This document shows, in pieces, positions 17,248 through 25,907 of a DNA stretch of 64,000 nt; position 1 is the first letter of the stretch; each line of letters starts with the position of its first letter. The stretch lies in contig CBINFS010000003.1 in assembly GCA_966250015.1 (NCBI GenBank), positions 124,001-188,000 of the forward strand, in the 5' to 3' direction. Under the pieces are notes generated by a model. It searched no databases and was not told the DNA's origin. It saw only the letters and a program-made list of their open reading frames with translations. The DNA is from CBINFS01 sp966250015. Its GTDB lineage: Bacteria; Bacteroidota; Rhodothermia; Rhodothermales; DASSAV01. The translations under genes and the position numbers were made by a program.

Positions 17248-18189
17248 ATGACTACTCGCCGCCTCTTCATCAAACAAGCGCTGGCCGGTACGGCTGGTTT
17301 ACTGGTAATGCCAACGTCGCAAATCACACTGTCACAGCCAGCTGACATTAAAATATCACTCGCTGAGTGGTCACTGCATCGGACCCTAAAAGCCGGAGAA
17401 CTGGTCAATTCGGATTTCCCGGACAAGGCGCGCAGGGATTTCGACATCGACACGGTCGAGTACGTTTGCCAGTTTTTCGGCGATCGGAAGATGGACTGGC
17501 GTGAAGCTGCTTCCGACGAAAAGTACCTTTCCTATTTGTTGCAACGTAGCAAGGACGCCGGGGTGAACAACCACCTCATCATGGTGGACGAGGAAGGCTT
17601 CCTGGCACTTCCGAACGACTCGGAAAGACTGCAAGCCGTTGATAACCACAAGAAATGGGTGGAGGCAGCCGCCTTCCTTGGATGCAGTTCAGTACGGGTC
17701 AACCTCCACGGCATCGGCGACACAGAAGACAAGCGTGTGGCTTCCATCGATTCCTTGAGCCGGCTGGGTGAATATGCCGCACCGATGAACGTCAACATCC
17801 TCGTCGAAAACCACGGAAGCGATTCTTCCAAAGGCTTCTGGATGGCGTCGGTCGTAAAGGACGTGAACATGCCCAACGTGGGCACACTACCCGACTTCGG
17901 CAACTTCTGCGTATCCGAAGAGTGGGGTACCACACAGGGCGGCTGCGAAGACGAGTACGACCGCTATAAAGGCGTTGAGGAAATGCTCCCGTATGCAAAA
18001 GCGGTGAGCGCCAAGACCTATGACTTCGGCCCCGACGGCGAGCAACCGCTAATGGATTACAAAAGGCTGCTGGATATCGTGAAGAAATCTGGTTTCAAGG
18101 GCTACATCGGCATCGAGTACGAAGGTTTCACCCAGCCCGAGGAAGAAGGAATCCGCAAATCAAAGGCATTGATCGAAAAATACCTTTAG
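17248..18189 (+). CDS. secreted TIM-barrel sugar phosphate isomerase/epimerase-like protein
   Basis: A 313-residue protein of the xylose-isomerase-like AP-endonuclease-2 fold. It starts with a twin-arginine-type signal (TTRRLFIKQALAGTAGLLV), so export by Tat is predicted. The barrel shows SLAEWSLH at the start, CSSVRVNLHG in the middle, ILVENHGSDSS with a likely metal ligand, VGTLPDFGNFC, and GYIGIEYEG at the end, all typical ligand-bearing strands. Substrates of such exported paralogs are mostly carbohydrates or inositol-like compounds; the exact one is unknown. It stands alone, with a tRNA gene convergent downstream. Confidence 0.85.
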   Translation: MTTRRLFIKQALAGTAGLLVMPTSQITLSQPADIKISLAEWSLHRTLKAGELVNSDFPDKARRDFDIDTVEYVCQFFGDRKMDWREAASDEKYLSYLLQRSKDAGVNNHLIMVDEEGFLALPNDSERLQAVDNHKKWVEAAAFLGCSSVRVNLHGIGDTEDKRVASIDSLSRLGEYAAPMNVNILVENHGSDSSKGFWMASVVKDVNMPNVGTLPDFGNFCVSEEWGTTQGGCEDEYDRYKGVEEMLPYAKAVSAKTYDFGPDGEQPLMDYKRLLDIVKKSGFKGYIGIEYEGFTQPEEEGIRKSKALIEKYL

Positions 18190-18227
18190 AGGAGCCAGGC
18201 AGAGAAAACAGACACGCCAAAAATGGG

Positions 18228-18269
18228 AAAAGGCCGCAGGCTGTCGTATCGGTCAGCTTGCGACCTTTT
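18228..18269 (-). terminator. terminator of tRNA-Lys
   Basis: Long imperfect stem, aaaaggccgcaggctg at 18228-18243 against cagcttgcgacctttt at 18254-18269, with one mismatch and one wobble. In the minus direction it is followed by T-rich sequence (ttttccc, then attttt). It starts 7 bp after the tRNA 3' end. Confidence 0.7.
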
Positions 18270-18275
18270 TCGGTG

Positions 18276-18348
18276 TAGGCCCGGGGGGACTCGAACCCCC
18301 AACCCATTGATTAAGAGTCAATTGCTCTGCCAGTTGAGCTACGGGCCT
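18276..18348 (-). tRNA. tRNA-Lys (anticodon CTT)
   Basis: A 73-nt cloverleaf on the minus strand. The acceptor stem is AGGCCCG with CGGGCCT, D-arm GCTCAACTGGCAGAGC, anticodon stem ATTGA/TCAAT with loop CTCTTAA giving anticodon CTT, and T-arm GGGGG TTCGAGT CCCCC. The 3' CCA is not encoded. It reads AAG lysine codons. Confidence 0.95.
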
Positions 18349-18427
18349 TTTTTCGAGGGCTCGTAATATACCGATTCAGCGGCTTTTTGTTTAGCCTCTA
18401 TTCAAATTCATACGGCCTTAACGGCGA

Positions 18428-18886
18428 TCAGGATTCAGGAATTGGCGGCAACGTTCCTTCGACCCACTCCGTCTCGTCGTCGGCGTACCGTTCCTTCTTC
18501 CAGATTGGTACCCTTTTCTTCAGCTCGTCTATCAAAAACCGGCATGCCTGAAACGCTTCGTTCCGGTGAGCCGACGATACGGCGATCACGACGCTCGCCT
18601 CGCCCACCGCCACCCTGCCTAACCGGTGAACGACCACCTGTCGTGCAACCGGCCACTTCCGGCTCGTTTCTGCAAAAAGTCCGGCAATCTCTTTTACGGC
18701 CATCTCCTCAAAGGCCTCGTAGTAGAGATCGACAGTTTCTCTTCCGTCCGTCCACCTTCTCGTTGTCCCAACGAACAGATCGATTGCGCCGGCTTCCGGA
18801 ACCTGCACGAACTGAACAATTGGCTCAAGCTCGATTGGTCCCTCTTGCAGAAGGACCCACTCTCGATCCGTTTTATACTCCTTCAT
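18428..18886 (-). CDS. moaE: molybdopterin synthase catalytic subunit
   Basis: Transfers sulfur from thiocarboxylated MoaD to precursor Z to make molybdopterin. The 152-residue protein has the MoaE hallmarks: GAIDLFVGTTRRWTDGR, YYEAFEEMA, VVHRLGRVAVGEASVVIAVSSAHR, and a catalytic lysine region LKKRVPIWKKERYADD, then W/EWVEG. It is 9 bp downstream of moaD and cotranscribed with it. No other molybdenum-cofactor gene is in the window, nor any obvious molybdoenzyme. Confidence 0.95.
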   Translation of the reverse strand: MKEYKTDREWVLLQEGPIELEPIVQFVQVPEAGAIDLFVGTTRRWTDGRETVDLYYEAFEEMAVKEIAGLFAETSRKWPVARQVVVHRLGRVAVGEASVVIAVSSAHRNEAFQACRFLIDELKKRVPIWKKERYADDETEWVEGTLPPIPES

Positions 18887-18895
18887 GGGTTCATG

Positions 18896-19177
18896 TCAGC
18901 CGCCGCTGACCGGCGTAATCAGGGCAACCTCGTCTCCGTCCTTGAGAATGGCATGCTCTGCGGAGTACCGTTGATTCACTGCAATACGGATGATCGGCCG
19001 GTATGGCGCCATGGCGGGGTATTGCTTCGAGAGGTCGTCGAGCAATTCGTGACCGGTCAGAGGTTTCTCGTATTCGAGATTCAGCTCGTCAGCATTCAGT
19101 TTCTCTCGCAAGAGACTGAACACCAGCACTTTGAGTCGCGTACGTCCATCCACTGCCTGATTCTCCAATCCAATCAC
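18896..19177 (-). CDS. moaD: molybdopterin synthase sulfur carrier subunit
   Basis: Small ubiquitin-fold sulfur carrier of 93 residues. It ends in the required Gly-Gly (EVALITPVSGG), which is thiocarboxylated by a MoeB-type enzyme. The beta-grasp pattern starts at TRLKVLVFSLLREKL and includes DGDEVALITP. The start is a GTG at 19177 that overlaps the stop of the peroxiredoxin gene (GTGA), showing translational coupling. It is followed by moaE. Confidence 0.92.
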   Translation of the reverse strand: MIGLENQAVDGRTRLKVLVFSLLREKLNADELNLEYEKPLTGHELLDDLSKQYPAMAPYRPIIRIAVNQRYSAEHAILKDGDEVALITPVSGG

Positions 19178-19650
19178 GAAAGAGCCTCGATCTCGCGATC
19201 GATCCTATCAAAGTCGGGAAGCTCCTTCGAGTTGTCGAGCACTTCTGCATACTGGATGATACCGTCTTTATCGATCAAAAATGCCGAACGCTTCGAAATC
19301 CTGTCGAGCTTCATGTCGGTGAAGTCGTAGTTGTATTTGGCGCCGTATTGGGCGCTGACCGATGCATCGTGGTCGCTCAAAAGTGGGAATTGTATTCCGT
19401 TCACTTTTTTGAACTCGGCCAGCACTGCCGGCGAATCGGTAGAGATACCCACTACTTGCACGCCCCGGTCAGTATACAGACTGAGATCGTTGCTCACCTT
19501 GTTCAGCTCGGAGGTGCATACGCTGGTAAACGCACCGGGAAAAAAGAGGAGCAATATGGGCTTCCCTCTCTGATCGGCCAGGCTGAAAACATTCTTCTGG
19601 TCGTCGTACAGCGTAAAATCAGGAGCAGGAGTGCCTTTCTTAAGCTTCAT
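19174..19650 (-). CDS. peroxiredoxin (AhpE/BCP type)
   Basis: Thiol peroxidase that reduces hydroperoxides. A thioredoxin-fold protein of 158 residues with the peroxidatic cysteine in LLFFPGAFTSVCTSEL (T-x2-C, Cys about residue 45), the expected Phe/Pro surroundings and the Arg further on in RISKRSAFLIDKDG. No second conserved Cys is obvious, so a 1-Cys mechanism of the AhpE type is likely. It overlaps moaD by 4 bp, so a redox enzyme is tied to molybdopterin synthesis in one operon. Confidence 0.93.
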   Translation of the reverse strand: MKLKKGTPAPDFTLYDDQKNVFSLADQRGKPILLLFFPGAFTSVCTSELNKVSNDLSLYTDRGVQVVGISTDSPAVLAEFKKVNGIQFPLLSDHDASVSAQYGAKYNYDFTDMKLDRISKRSAFLIDKDGIIQYAEVLDNSKELPDFDRIDREIEALS

Positions 19651-19731
19651 GATAACGGGTCTGGTTGCAATTGAAGATTTTCGGCTCTTAGACTCAAAAA
19701 GGGGCGTTAGGTTCTGTCCGGACGATGGTTT

Positions 19732-20982
19732 CTACCGGAAACGGATGACCCGGATGGGGTCGATAGCGGCGGCGACGCGCGCCGGGACGTAGGCGGCCAG
19801 TGCACAAAGCGTGAGCGTTACTACCGCAACGAGTACGAAGTCGAATGGGTTCAGCTCGATCGGCGCCGTGTCCATGTAATAGGCCTCGGGTGGTAATGGA
19901 ATGATACCGTATCGCTGCTGTATGAGGGCAAGGACGAGTGCGAGTCCTTCGCCGATGGCGGTCCCCACGATCCCGATCAACAATCCCAACCATAGAAACA
20001 GGCGACGCAGTGACCGCGAGGAAGCGCCCATACTCTCCAGGACTCCGATCTCCCTCGTTTTTTCGAGGATGATCATGAGCAGGGCGCCCACGATGTTAAA
20101 CGCGGCAACCAGGATGATGACACCGATCACGAGGGGGATGATGCTCTCCTGCAGTTCCACCCAGGCGAATAATCCTCGCCAGACTTCATAGATCGAGCGC
20201 GCCATGACCGGAAATCCGATCTCCTCCTCGATCCGATTGGCGATCTGTCCGGCCGTGGTTACGTCTGTCAGTGATACGTCGTATCGCGTAACCTCGTCGG
20301 GGGCATATTCCGATAAAACTCTGACCTCTTCCAGCTCGGCAAAGACGTAAATTTCGTCGAAGTTTTCCAGCGATGTCTCGTAGATGCCGGAAACGACGAA
20401 CTGCTTTACACGGGGACGATTGAAACTATTACCTACGCTCTCACCGGATGCACGAAGGCGCCGCATGGAGAAGGCGGCCACCTTGTCTCCAACCGAAAGC
20501 CCCATCAACCTGGCCAACGCCTGGCCAATCACGACCCCTGAGGCGCCGTCATTGACGTTGAATTCGGTGCTTCCTGCCACGAGGTGTTCCCTCAGATATT
20601 CTGGTACGGCCTCCGCACCCCACAACACCACCCCTTCAACGGCATTTGCCGATGCGCGCAGAAGCATGAACTCTTGAATGACCGGTGCGACAGATGTTAC
20701 ACCCTCCATCGACTGAATCCGGTCGCGCAACGCACTCGCACCGGACAGCGGCTCGTCCTGTATGCTCTCGACCTGGACGTGCGCGCCAAACCCGACGATT
20801 TTTTCTTCGATTTCCCGGCTGAATCCTCGAACGACTGCCAGCGATAAAAGCAGTGCTGCCACCCCAACGGCGACGCCGCCCGTGGCGATGTGCGTTATGA
20901 ATCGGAGAAAACGACGTCCCTCTTCCCTACCCTGTGCCCCCCGTAGATATCTTAACGCTACGAAGCGTTCAAATCGCGCCAT
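19732..20982 (-). CDS. LolC/LolE-type ABC transporter permease
   Basis: Inner-membrane subunit of a lipoprotein-releasing (LolCDE) or MacB/FtsX-like transporter. The 416-residue protein has the type VII ABC layout: first helix at about residues 30-55 (GGVAVGVAALLLSLAVVRGF), a periplasmic domain of about 210 residues, and three C-terminal helices (IIPLVIGVIILVAAFNIVGALLMIILEKTREIGVLESMGAS, then two more), ending with the family-typical YVPARVAAAIDPIRVIR. The ATPase partner LolD is not adjacent. It diverges from the P5C dehydrogenase gene. Confidence 0.9.
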   Translation of the reverse strand: MARFERFVALRYLRGAQGREEGRRFLRFITHIATGGVAVGVAALLLSLAVVRGFSREIEEKIVGFGAHVQVESIQDEPLSGASALRDRIQSMEGVTSVAPVIQEFMLLRASANAVEGVVLWGAEAVPEYLREHLVAGSTEFNVNDGASGVVIGQALARLMGLSVGDKVAAFSMRRLRASGESVGNSFNRPRVKQFVVSGIYETSLENFDEIYVFAELEEVRVLSEYAPDEVTRYDVSLTDVTTAGQIANRIEEEIGFPVMARSIYEVWRGLFAWVELQESIIPLVIGVIILVAAFNIVGALLMIILEKTREIGVLESMGASSRSLRRLFLWLGLLIGIVGTAIGEGLALVLALIQQRYGIIPLPPEAYYMDTAPIELNPFDFVLVAVVTLTLCALAAYVPARVAAAIDPIRVIRFR

Positions 20983-21184
20983 TGTTGTGATTACAACCTT
21001 TTAATCCACCAGGAAATCAAGTACCATACGCGAGACCGGCTTCCACACAGTGCGTTAACCTGTGAACCTGCTCTACTGAACATACGATGCAGTTCATCAA
21101 ATCACACGCGATTGAGGGTTCTACACCGCTGAGAAATGTGGAAAGCGCAAATTGCAATAACGGATAATAAAACAGGGCCAAGTT

Positions 21185-22816
21185 ATGAATAACGGACTTC
21201 CACGTATTCCATTACCCGTCAACGAACCTGTCCGCTCGTACGCGCCCGGTTCGCCCGAACGAGAATCCCTTCAAAGGAAACTTGCCGAATTACGCGGACA
21301 GCAAATCGAGGTCCCTGCGTTCGTTGGAGGCCGGGAAATCCGGACCGGCAAAACCATGGACATACGCCCTCCTCACGACTTGAATCACCTCCTTGGCGTC
21401 GGCCATCTCGTCGGAAAGGATGAAGTCGAGCAGGCCATCAAATCAGCCCTGGAGGCTCAGCGGGAATGGGCTGCGATGCATTGGACCGCACGTGCTGCCA
21501 TATTTCTGAAGGCCGCCGATCTGCTTGCCGGCCCCTGGCGTGATACGCTCAACGCCGCCACCATGCTCGGCCAGAGCAAAAATCCACACCAGGCTGAAAT
21601 CGACTCCGCCTGCGAGATGATAGATTTCCTCCGGTTCAACGCCTACTACATGGAGAGAATTTACGAGGACCAGCCCTACTCGCCTCGCGGTTACTGGAAC
21701 TACATGCAGTACCGTCCGCTCGAAGGGTTCGTCTTCGCCGTCACACCGTTCAATTTTACCTCGATCCAGGGCAACCTGCCGACAGCCCCTGCCCTCCTCG
21801 GAAATACGGTATTGTGGAAGCCGGCCTCCTCATCACTGTACTCGTCGTACTTTTTTTATAAGCTGATGGAAGCGGCCGGGTTGCCTCCCGGCGTCATCAA
21901 CATGGTTCCGGGCAGAGGCGCCGCAGTGGGTGATCCGGTCTTTGCCTCTCCTCATTTCGCCGGGCTACACTTCACCGGCTCGACTGCAACGTTCCAGCAC
22001 ATGTGGCGGACGATCGGAGAGAACATCGCGTCGTATCGGAGCTACCCGAGAATCGTCGGTGAAACGGGCGGTAAGGACTTCATCGTGGCGCATGAATCGG
22101 CCGACGTCAAGGCCGTCGCCACGGCCATCGTACTCGGCGGGTTCGAGTACCAGGGGCAGAAATGCTCTGCAGCGTCGCGCTGCTACCTGCCGGATACCCT
22201 GTGGCCACAGATCCGTGATGAGGTTCTATCGCTACTCAGCACCGTTCGAATGGGTCCGGTGGAGGATTTCTCCAACTTCATCAATGCCGTCATCGATAGG
22301 AATGCCTTCGACAACATCACTTCCTACATCGATCAAGCAAAGCAGCAGCCGGGCAACGAGATCATCACCGGGGGGAATTACTCGGACGAAGAGGGCTACT
22401 TCATCGAGCCGACCATCATCAAGGTCGAGGACCCGCAGTATCGCACGATGTGCGAGGAGATATTTGGACCGGTGGTCTCCGTTTACGTGTACGACAGTGC
22501 GCGGTACGAGGATATTCTCAAGCTGGTCGACGAATCCTCTCCGTACGGCCTGACCGGCTCCATTTTCTCCCGGGACAGGAAGGCGATTTCGGTAGCCATG
22601 GAGCGGCTCGAACATGCAGCCGGCAACTTCTACATCAACGACAAACCTACAGGCGCGGTGGTCGGACAGCAACCATTCGGCGGAGGCCGTGCTTCGGGTA
22701 CGAACGACAAGGCGGGCTCTTATTTGAACCTCGTCCGCTGGGTGTCGGCTCGCTCCATCAAGGAAACGTTCGATCCGCCTCGTGCGATCACCTATCCTTT
22801 CCTGCGACGCGAGTAG
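21185..22816 (+). CDS. pruA: 1-pyrroline-5-carboxylate dehydrogenase
   Basis: Oxidises P5C/glutamate semialdehyde to glutamate with NAD+, the second step of proline catabolism. The 543-residue protein is of the single-function type (eukaryote-like group) rather than PutA. Evidence: PVNEPVRSYAPGSPERESLQ at the start, VTPFNFTSIQGNLPTAPALLGN, ETGGKDF with the general-base Glu, FEYQGQKCSAASRCY with the catalytic Cys, and EEIFGPVVSVYVY. Proline dehydrogenase is not in the window. A strong terminator follows the stop. Confidence 0.95.
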   Translation: MNNGLPRIPLPVNEPVRSYAPGSPERESLQRKLAELRGQQIEVPAFVGGREIRTGKTMDIRPPHDLNHLLGVGHLVGKDEVEQAIKSALEAQREWAAMHWTARAAIFLKAADLLAGPWRDTLNAATMLGQSKNPHQAEIDSACEMIDFLRFNAYYMERIYEDQPYSPRGYWNYMQYRPLEGFVFAVTPFNFTSIQGNLPTAPALLGNTVLWKPASSSLYSSYFFYKLMEAAGLPPGVINMVPGRGAAVGDPVFASPHFAGLHFTGSTATFQHMWRTIGENIASYRSYPRIVGETGGKDFIVAHESADVKAVATAIVLGGFEYQGQKCSAASRCYLPDTLWPQIRDEVLSLLSTVRMGPVEDFSNFINAVIDRNAFDNITSYIDQAKQQPGNEIITGGNYSDEEGYFIEPTIIKVEDPQYRTMCEEIFGPVVSVYVYDSARYEDILKLVDESSPYGLTGSIFSRDRKAISVAMERLEHAAGNFYINDKPTGAVVGQQPFGGGRASGTNDKAGSYLNLVRWVSARSIKETFDPPRAITYPFLRRE

Positions 22817-22840
22817 TATCAGTTAGGTTCGAACGATCAC

Positions 22841-22874
22841 AGGGGCGACATTCCAAAAAATGTCGCCCCTTTTT
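22841..22874 (+). terminator. Rho-independent terminator of P5C dehydrogenase gene
   Basis: A 12-bp perfect stem, aggggcgacatt at 22841-22852 and aatgtcgcccct at 22859-22870, with loop ccaaaa, followed at once by tttt. It starts 24 bp after the stop codon. Confidence 0.92.
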
Positions 22875-22921
22875 AGGTTCGCGGTTATTGAACCATTGTG
22901 TATTCCGTTCGTCCTTTGCAT

Positions 22922-23440
22922 ATGGAAGCATCAACAGGGAGTACGCCGGGGTTCGACATGGTACAACCGGACGTTGAGATCATAACTTTTCGAAGTATAC
23001 ACCACCCCGCTGAAAGGTCTAAAATGGCTCTTTTTGCGGAGAAGTGGATTCGCGTGCTCGCCGTGCTTTTTCTCCCGTTTATGATCGTGGCCACGGTCCT
23101 GGTCTTGCAATACCGACCCGTTCTCCTCTTTTCGGTCCTGACATTCGCCTTATCCATTCTCCTGGCATCGGCATGGACTCTTTTCGATGTGAAGCGAACC
23201 ATTGCCGAGGTGCGGGTCTATCCAGACGATACCGTAAGCCTCGTAAGCGCCTGGCAAAGTTCCGAATGGTACCAGGAGACAGGTGGACAGGTGCTGGATG
23301 TCCGTTTGGACAAAAACACCCTGTACGTCGCAGTTGACGACAGCGTCTACCGTCTGGATCGCGCCGAGTGGCCTGACTTCGACCGGCTGGTTGACGAGCT
23401 CGTCCGCCTCAGAATGGCGGCGAATACGCTTCCGTACTGA
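22922..23440 (+). CDS. small two-helix membrane protein of unknown function
   Basis: A 172-residue protein. After a polar N-terminus there are two transmembrane helices at about residues 44-62 (VLAVLFLPFMIVATVLVL) and 66-86 (PVLLFSVLTFALSILLASA), then a beta-rich soluble domain of about 85 residues (VRVYPDDTVSLVSAWQSSEW, LDVRLDKNTLYVAVDDSVYRL). The layout resembles a PH-like domain on a hairpin membrane anchor, but I do not recognise the family. The start is uncertain: ATG 22922 or GTG 22898. It lies alone after a terminator and converges on pgm. Confidence 0.6.
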   Translation: MEASTGSTPGFDMVQPDVEIITFRSIHHPAERSKMALFAEKWIRVLAVLFLPFMIVATVLVLQYRPVLLFSVLTFALSILLASAWTLFDVKRTIAEVRVYPDDTVSLVSAWQSSEWYQETGGQVLDVRLDKNTLYVAVDDSVYRLDRAEWPDFDRLVDELVRLRMAANTLPY

Positions 23441-23456
23441 TTATTTGCTATTTCAC

Positions 23457-25109
23457 CTATAAACCGGCCTTCTTGAAGGTGGCGTTGACGATCGCGACGG
23501 CTTCCTCCTGGATTGCCTTGAGGTGGTCCGGCCCCTTGAAGCTCTCCGCATAGATCTTGTAGATGTTTTCAGTGCCCGAGGGACGGGCGGCAAACCAGCC
23601 ATTTTCGGAGACCACCTTTAATCCTCCTATCGGGGCTCCATTACCGGGTGCATGCGTGAGCCGCGCAATGATCGGCTCGTCTACGAGGACCTCGGCTTCA
23701 ACGTCGTTTGGCGACAGCGTTTCGAGCGCCTTTTTCTGTTCGAGCGTTGCCGCTATGTCGGCGCGCTCGTAGACGGGGCTGCCGAACTCTTCCTCGAGCG
23801 CCTGATAGTGTTCGCCCGGATCACGCCCCGTTTTGGCCGTGATCTCGGCGGCCAGCAGGTCCATGATGATGCCGTCCTTGTCAGTGGTCCAGACCGTACC
23901 GTCTTTTCTGAGAAACGAAGCGCCCGCACTCTCCTCTCCACCGAAGCCGTACGACCCGTCGAGCAGACCGTCCACGAACCATTTGAAGCCAACGGGCACC
24001 TCCGCGAGGCGGCGGCCCAGGCGACGCGCGACACGGTCGATCATCGAGCTCGAGACCAGCGTTTTCCCGACCGCCGCATCCTCGGACCATCCCGGCCGGT
24101 TTCTGAAGAGGTAGTCGATCGCCACGGCGAGATAGTGGTTAGGATTCATCAAGCCACTACTGCGCGTTACGATACCGTGTCGGTCGTAGTCGGGATCGTT
24201 CCCGAAGGCGATGTCGTAGCGATCCTTCATACCGATCAGGCCGGCCATGGCCGACGGAGACGAACAATCCATCCTGATCTTGCCGTCTTTGTCCACCGTC
24301 ATGAAGGAGAAGGTAGGATCGACGCCCGGATTGACCACCTCGATGTCGAGCCCGTAGGTTTCCGCGATCGGTTCCCAGTAAGCCAGTCCTGCCCCACCCA
24401 TGGGATCGACGCCGATCTTCAGCTTCGCCGACCGAATGACATCCATGTCGATGATGTGAACCAGATCCCTGACGTATGGCGTGACGTAGTCGTACTCGTG
24501 CGTCGTATCGGCGTCGAGTGCCTGTTTCAGTGAAATCCGTTTCACCTCCTTCAACCCACCTTCCAGGAGCTCATTTGCCCGCGCCTGAATCGTGCGGGTT
24601 TCATCCGTTCCCGCCGGACCGCCGTGCGGGGGGTTATACTTGATACCACCGTCATCGGGCGGATTGTGCGATGGTGTGATGATGATCCCGTCGGCAAGGT
24701 TATCACGCCGCCCACGGTTGTACGTCAGGATGGCGAAGGAAACGGATGGGGTTGGTGTGTATCCACGGCCTGCCTGAATCATCACCTCCACACCGTTGGC
24801 AGCCAGCACCTCGAGCGCCGTTTGCAGTGCAGGCTCCGACAGGGCATGGGTATCCATCCCCAGAAAAAGTGGACCACTGGTCTTAACCTTATTTCGATAG
24901 TCACATATGGCCTGTGTTATCGCGAGGATGTGCGCTTCGTTGAAACTGTTCGAGAGTGAGGATCCCCTGTGACCCGAAGTGCCGAACGAGACACGGTGTG
25001 CGGGATTGTCTACGTCCGGCTCATACGTGTAATAGGCGGATACGAGCCGCGGAACGTTGACGAGCAGATCGCGGGGTGCAGGCTTTCCGGCAAGTTCGTG
25101 CAGCTTCAT
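23457..25109 (-). CDS. pgm: phosphoglucomutase (alpha-D-glucose specific)
   Basis: Interconverts glucose-1-phosphate and glucose-6-phosphate. A 550-residue protein of the alpha-D-phosphohexomutase superfamily with all four domain signatures: the active serine loop IIITPSHNPPDDGGIKY, the metal loop in IAFGNDPDYDRHG, the sugar loop GFGGEESAGASFLRKDG, and the phosphate loop WFAARPSGTENIYKIYAESF. Length and order fit the E. coli Pgm group rather than ManB/GlmM. It stands alone and converges with the membrane-protein gene. Confidence 0.96.
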   Translation of the reverse strand: MKLHELAGKPAPRDLLVNVPRLVSAYYTYEPDVDNPAHRVSFGTSGHRGSSLSNSFNEAHILAITQAICDYRNKVKTSGPLFLGMDTHALSEPALQTALEVLAANGVEVMIQAGRGYTPTPSVSFAILTYNRGRRDNLADGIIITPSHNPPDDGGIKYNPPHGGPAGTDETRTIQARANELLEGGLKEVKRISLKQALDADTTHEYDYVTPYVRDLVHIIDMDVIRSAKLKIGVDPMGGAGLAYWEPIAETYGLDIEVVNPGVDPTFSFMTVDKDGKIRMDCSSPSAMAGLIGMKDRYDIAFGNDPDYDRHGIVTRSSGLMNPNHYLAVAIDYLFRNRPGWSEDAAVGKTLVSSSMIDRVARRLGRRLAEVPVGFKWFVDGLLDGSYGFGGEESAGASFLRKDGTVWTTDKDGIIMDLLAAEITAKTGRDPGEHYQALEEEFGSPVYERADIAATLEQKKALETLSPNDVEAEVLVDEPIIARLTHAPGNGAPIGGLKVVSENGWFAARPSGTENIYKIYAESFKGPDHLKAIQEEAVAIVNATFKKAGL

Positions 25110-25907
25110 TACGAGTATTCCTCACAAAACGGTTTTCTTTTGACAGTTCAACGATCGTCCGGTGACGAGGCCAAGGCAGGCGCCGTGGTGATTCGGCAAG
25201 ATACAGCAGGAAGGCATTAGTGTCGCACGCCGGATCATTCTCCTTTCCGTTTTTGAAGGATTATAAAACGACCTGTTCTATGCGGACGATCCACCGCGAG
25301 TCTCGTCGACTACATTCGCTGAGGCATAATATTTTGGATGCGAAGGTCCTCTGGACAAACTATAGTCCGCAGCTGGCCTCAGATTTTCCGCAGATGATTT
25401 TTAAATCGATACCGACCGAAGGCGTGACGGTCGATGCATCTATAGACCATACCCGTCACGTCATCTCCACCTTGGCAGAGATGATGTGACGGTTAAGAGT
25501 GAAGTATTTGAAAACGTCCCGCCTTCGATAGGTATTTATTCAAAAAGACTCCCTGCTAACTTGCTTCCAGCTACAGACTAACCTGTTCGAGTACCACTTC
25601 AACTCACCTCGTCCAGAGCCTCTTCCTAATGTGCATCCGACCGCGGGAATCGATCATTGGGCCGAGCGGTGGACACTTGTGAGCTTTAGTTCGAGTTGTC
25701 CCCAAAATCCACAGTTTATGCACACGGAATTTTATCATTCATTTCCCTGACAAGTATTCCATTATATCAAATCGTGTTGATTAAAATTGACATATTATTC
25801 CATTCTTTCTGATTAATTGATCGTATCTCAGATGGGAACTGATAAAATAAGAATTCGTAGCAGTTTTGTCATTCTCGTCTAGAAACTCGGCGCGAAGGCC
25901 GAACGAT
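25110..25907. other. 798-bp intergenic region with repeat and AT-rich segment
   Basis: No convincing gene. An 89-codon open frame at 25220-25489 runs through a palindrome and has no recognisable content. The region holds the palindromic repeat at 25454-25527, a DnaA-box-like ttatgcaca at 25716-25724 with a weaker match beside it, and an AT-rich stretch at about 25730-25860 directly before the winged-helix gene. Confidence 0.6.
25454..25527. repeat. composite palindromic repeat, copy A
   Basis: A 14-bp inverted repeat with one wobble, cgtcacgtcatctc at 25454-25467 and gagatgatgtgacg at 25478-25491. It is followed 21 nt later by aacgtcccgccttcg at 25513-25527. The same two modules in the same order occur at 61551-61617, so this is a dispersed intergenic repeat. 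Confidence 0.75.

Noticed and set aside
25220..25489. 89-codon open frame
   Set aside because: It runs into the palindromic repeat, has no recognisable content and no good ribosome-binding site.
25705..25860. Chromosomal replication origin
   Set aside because: Only one good DnaA box and no dnaA, dnaN or gidA nearby; kept as a weak observation only.
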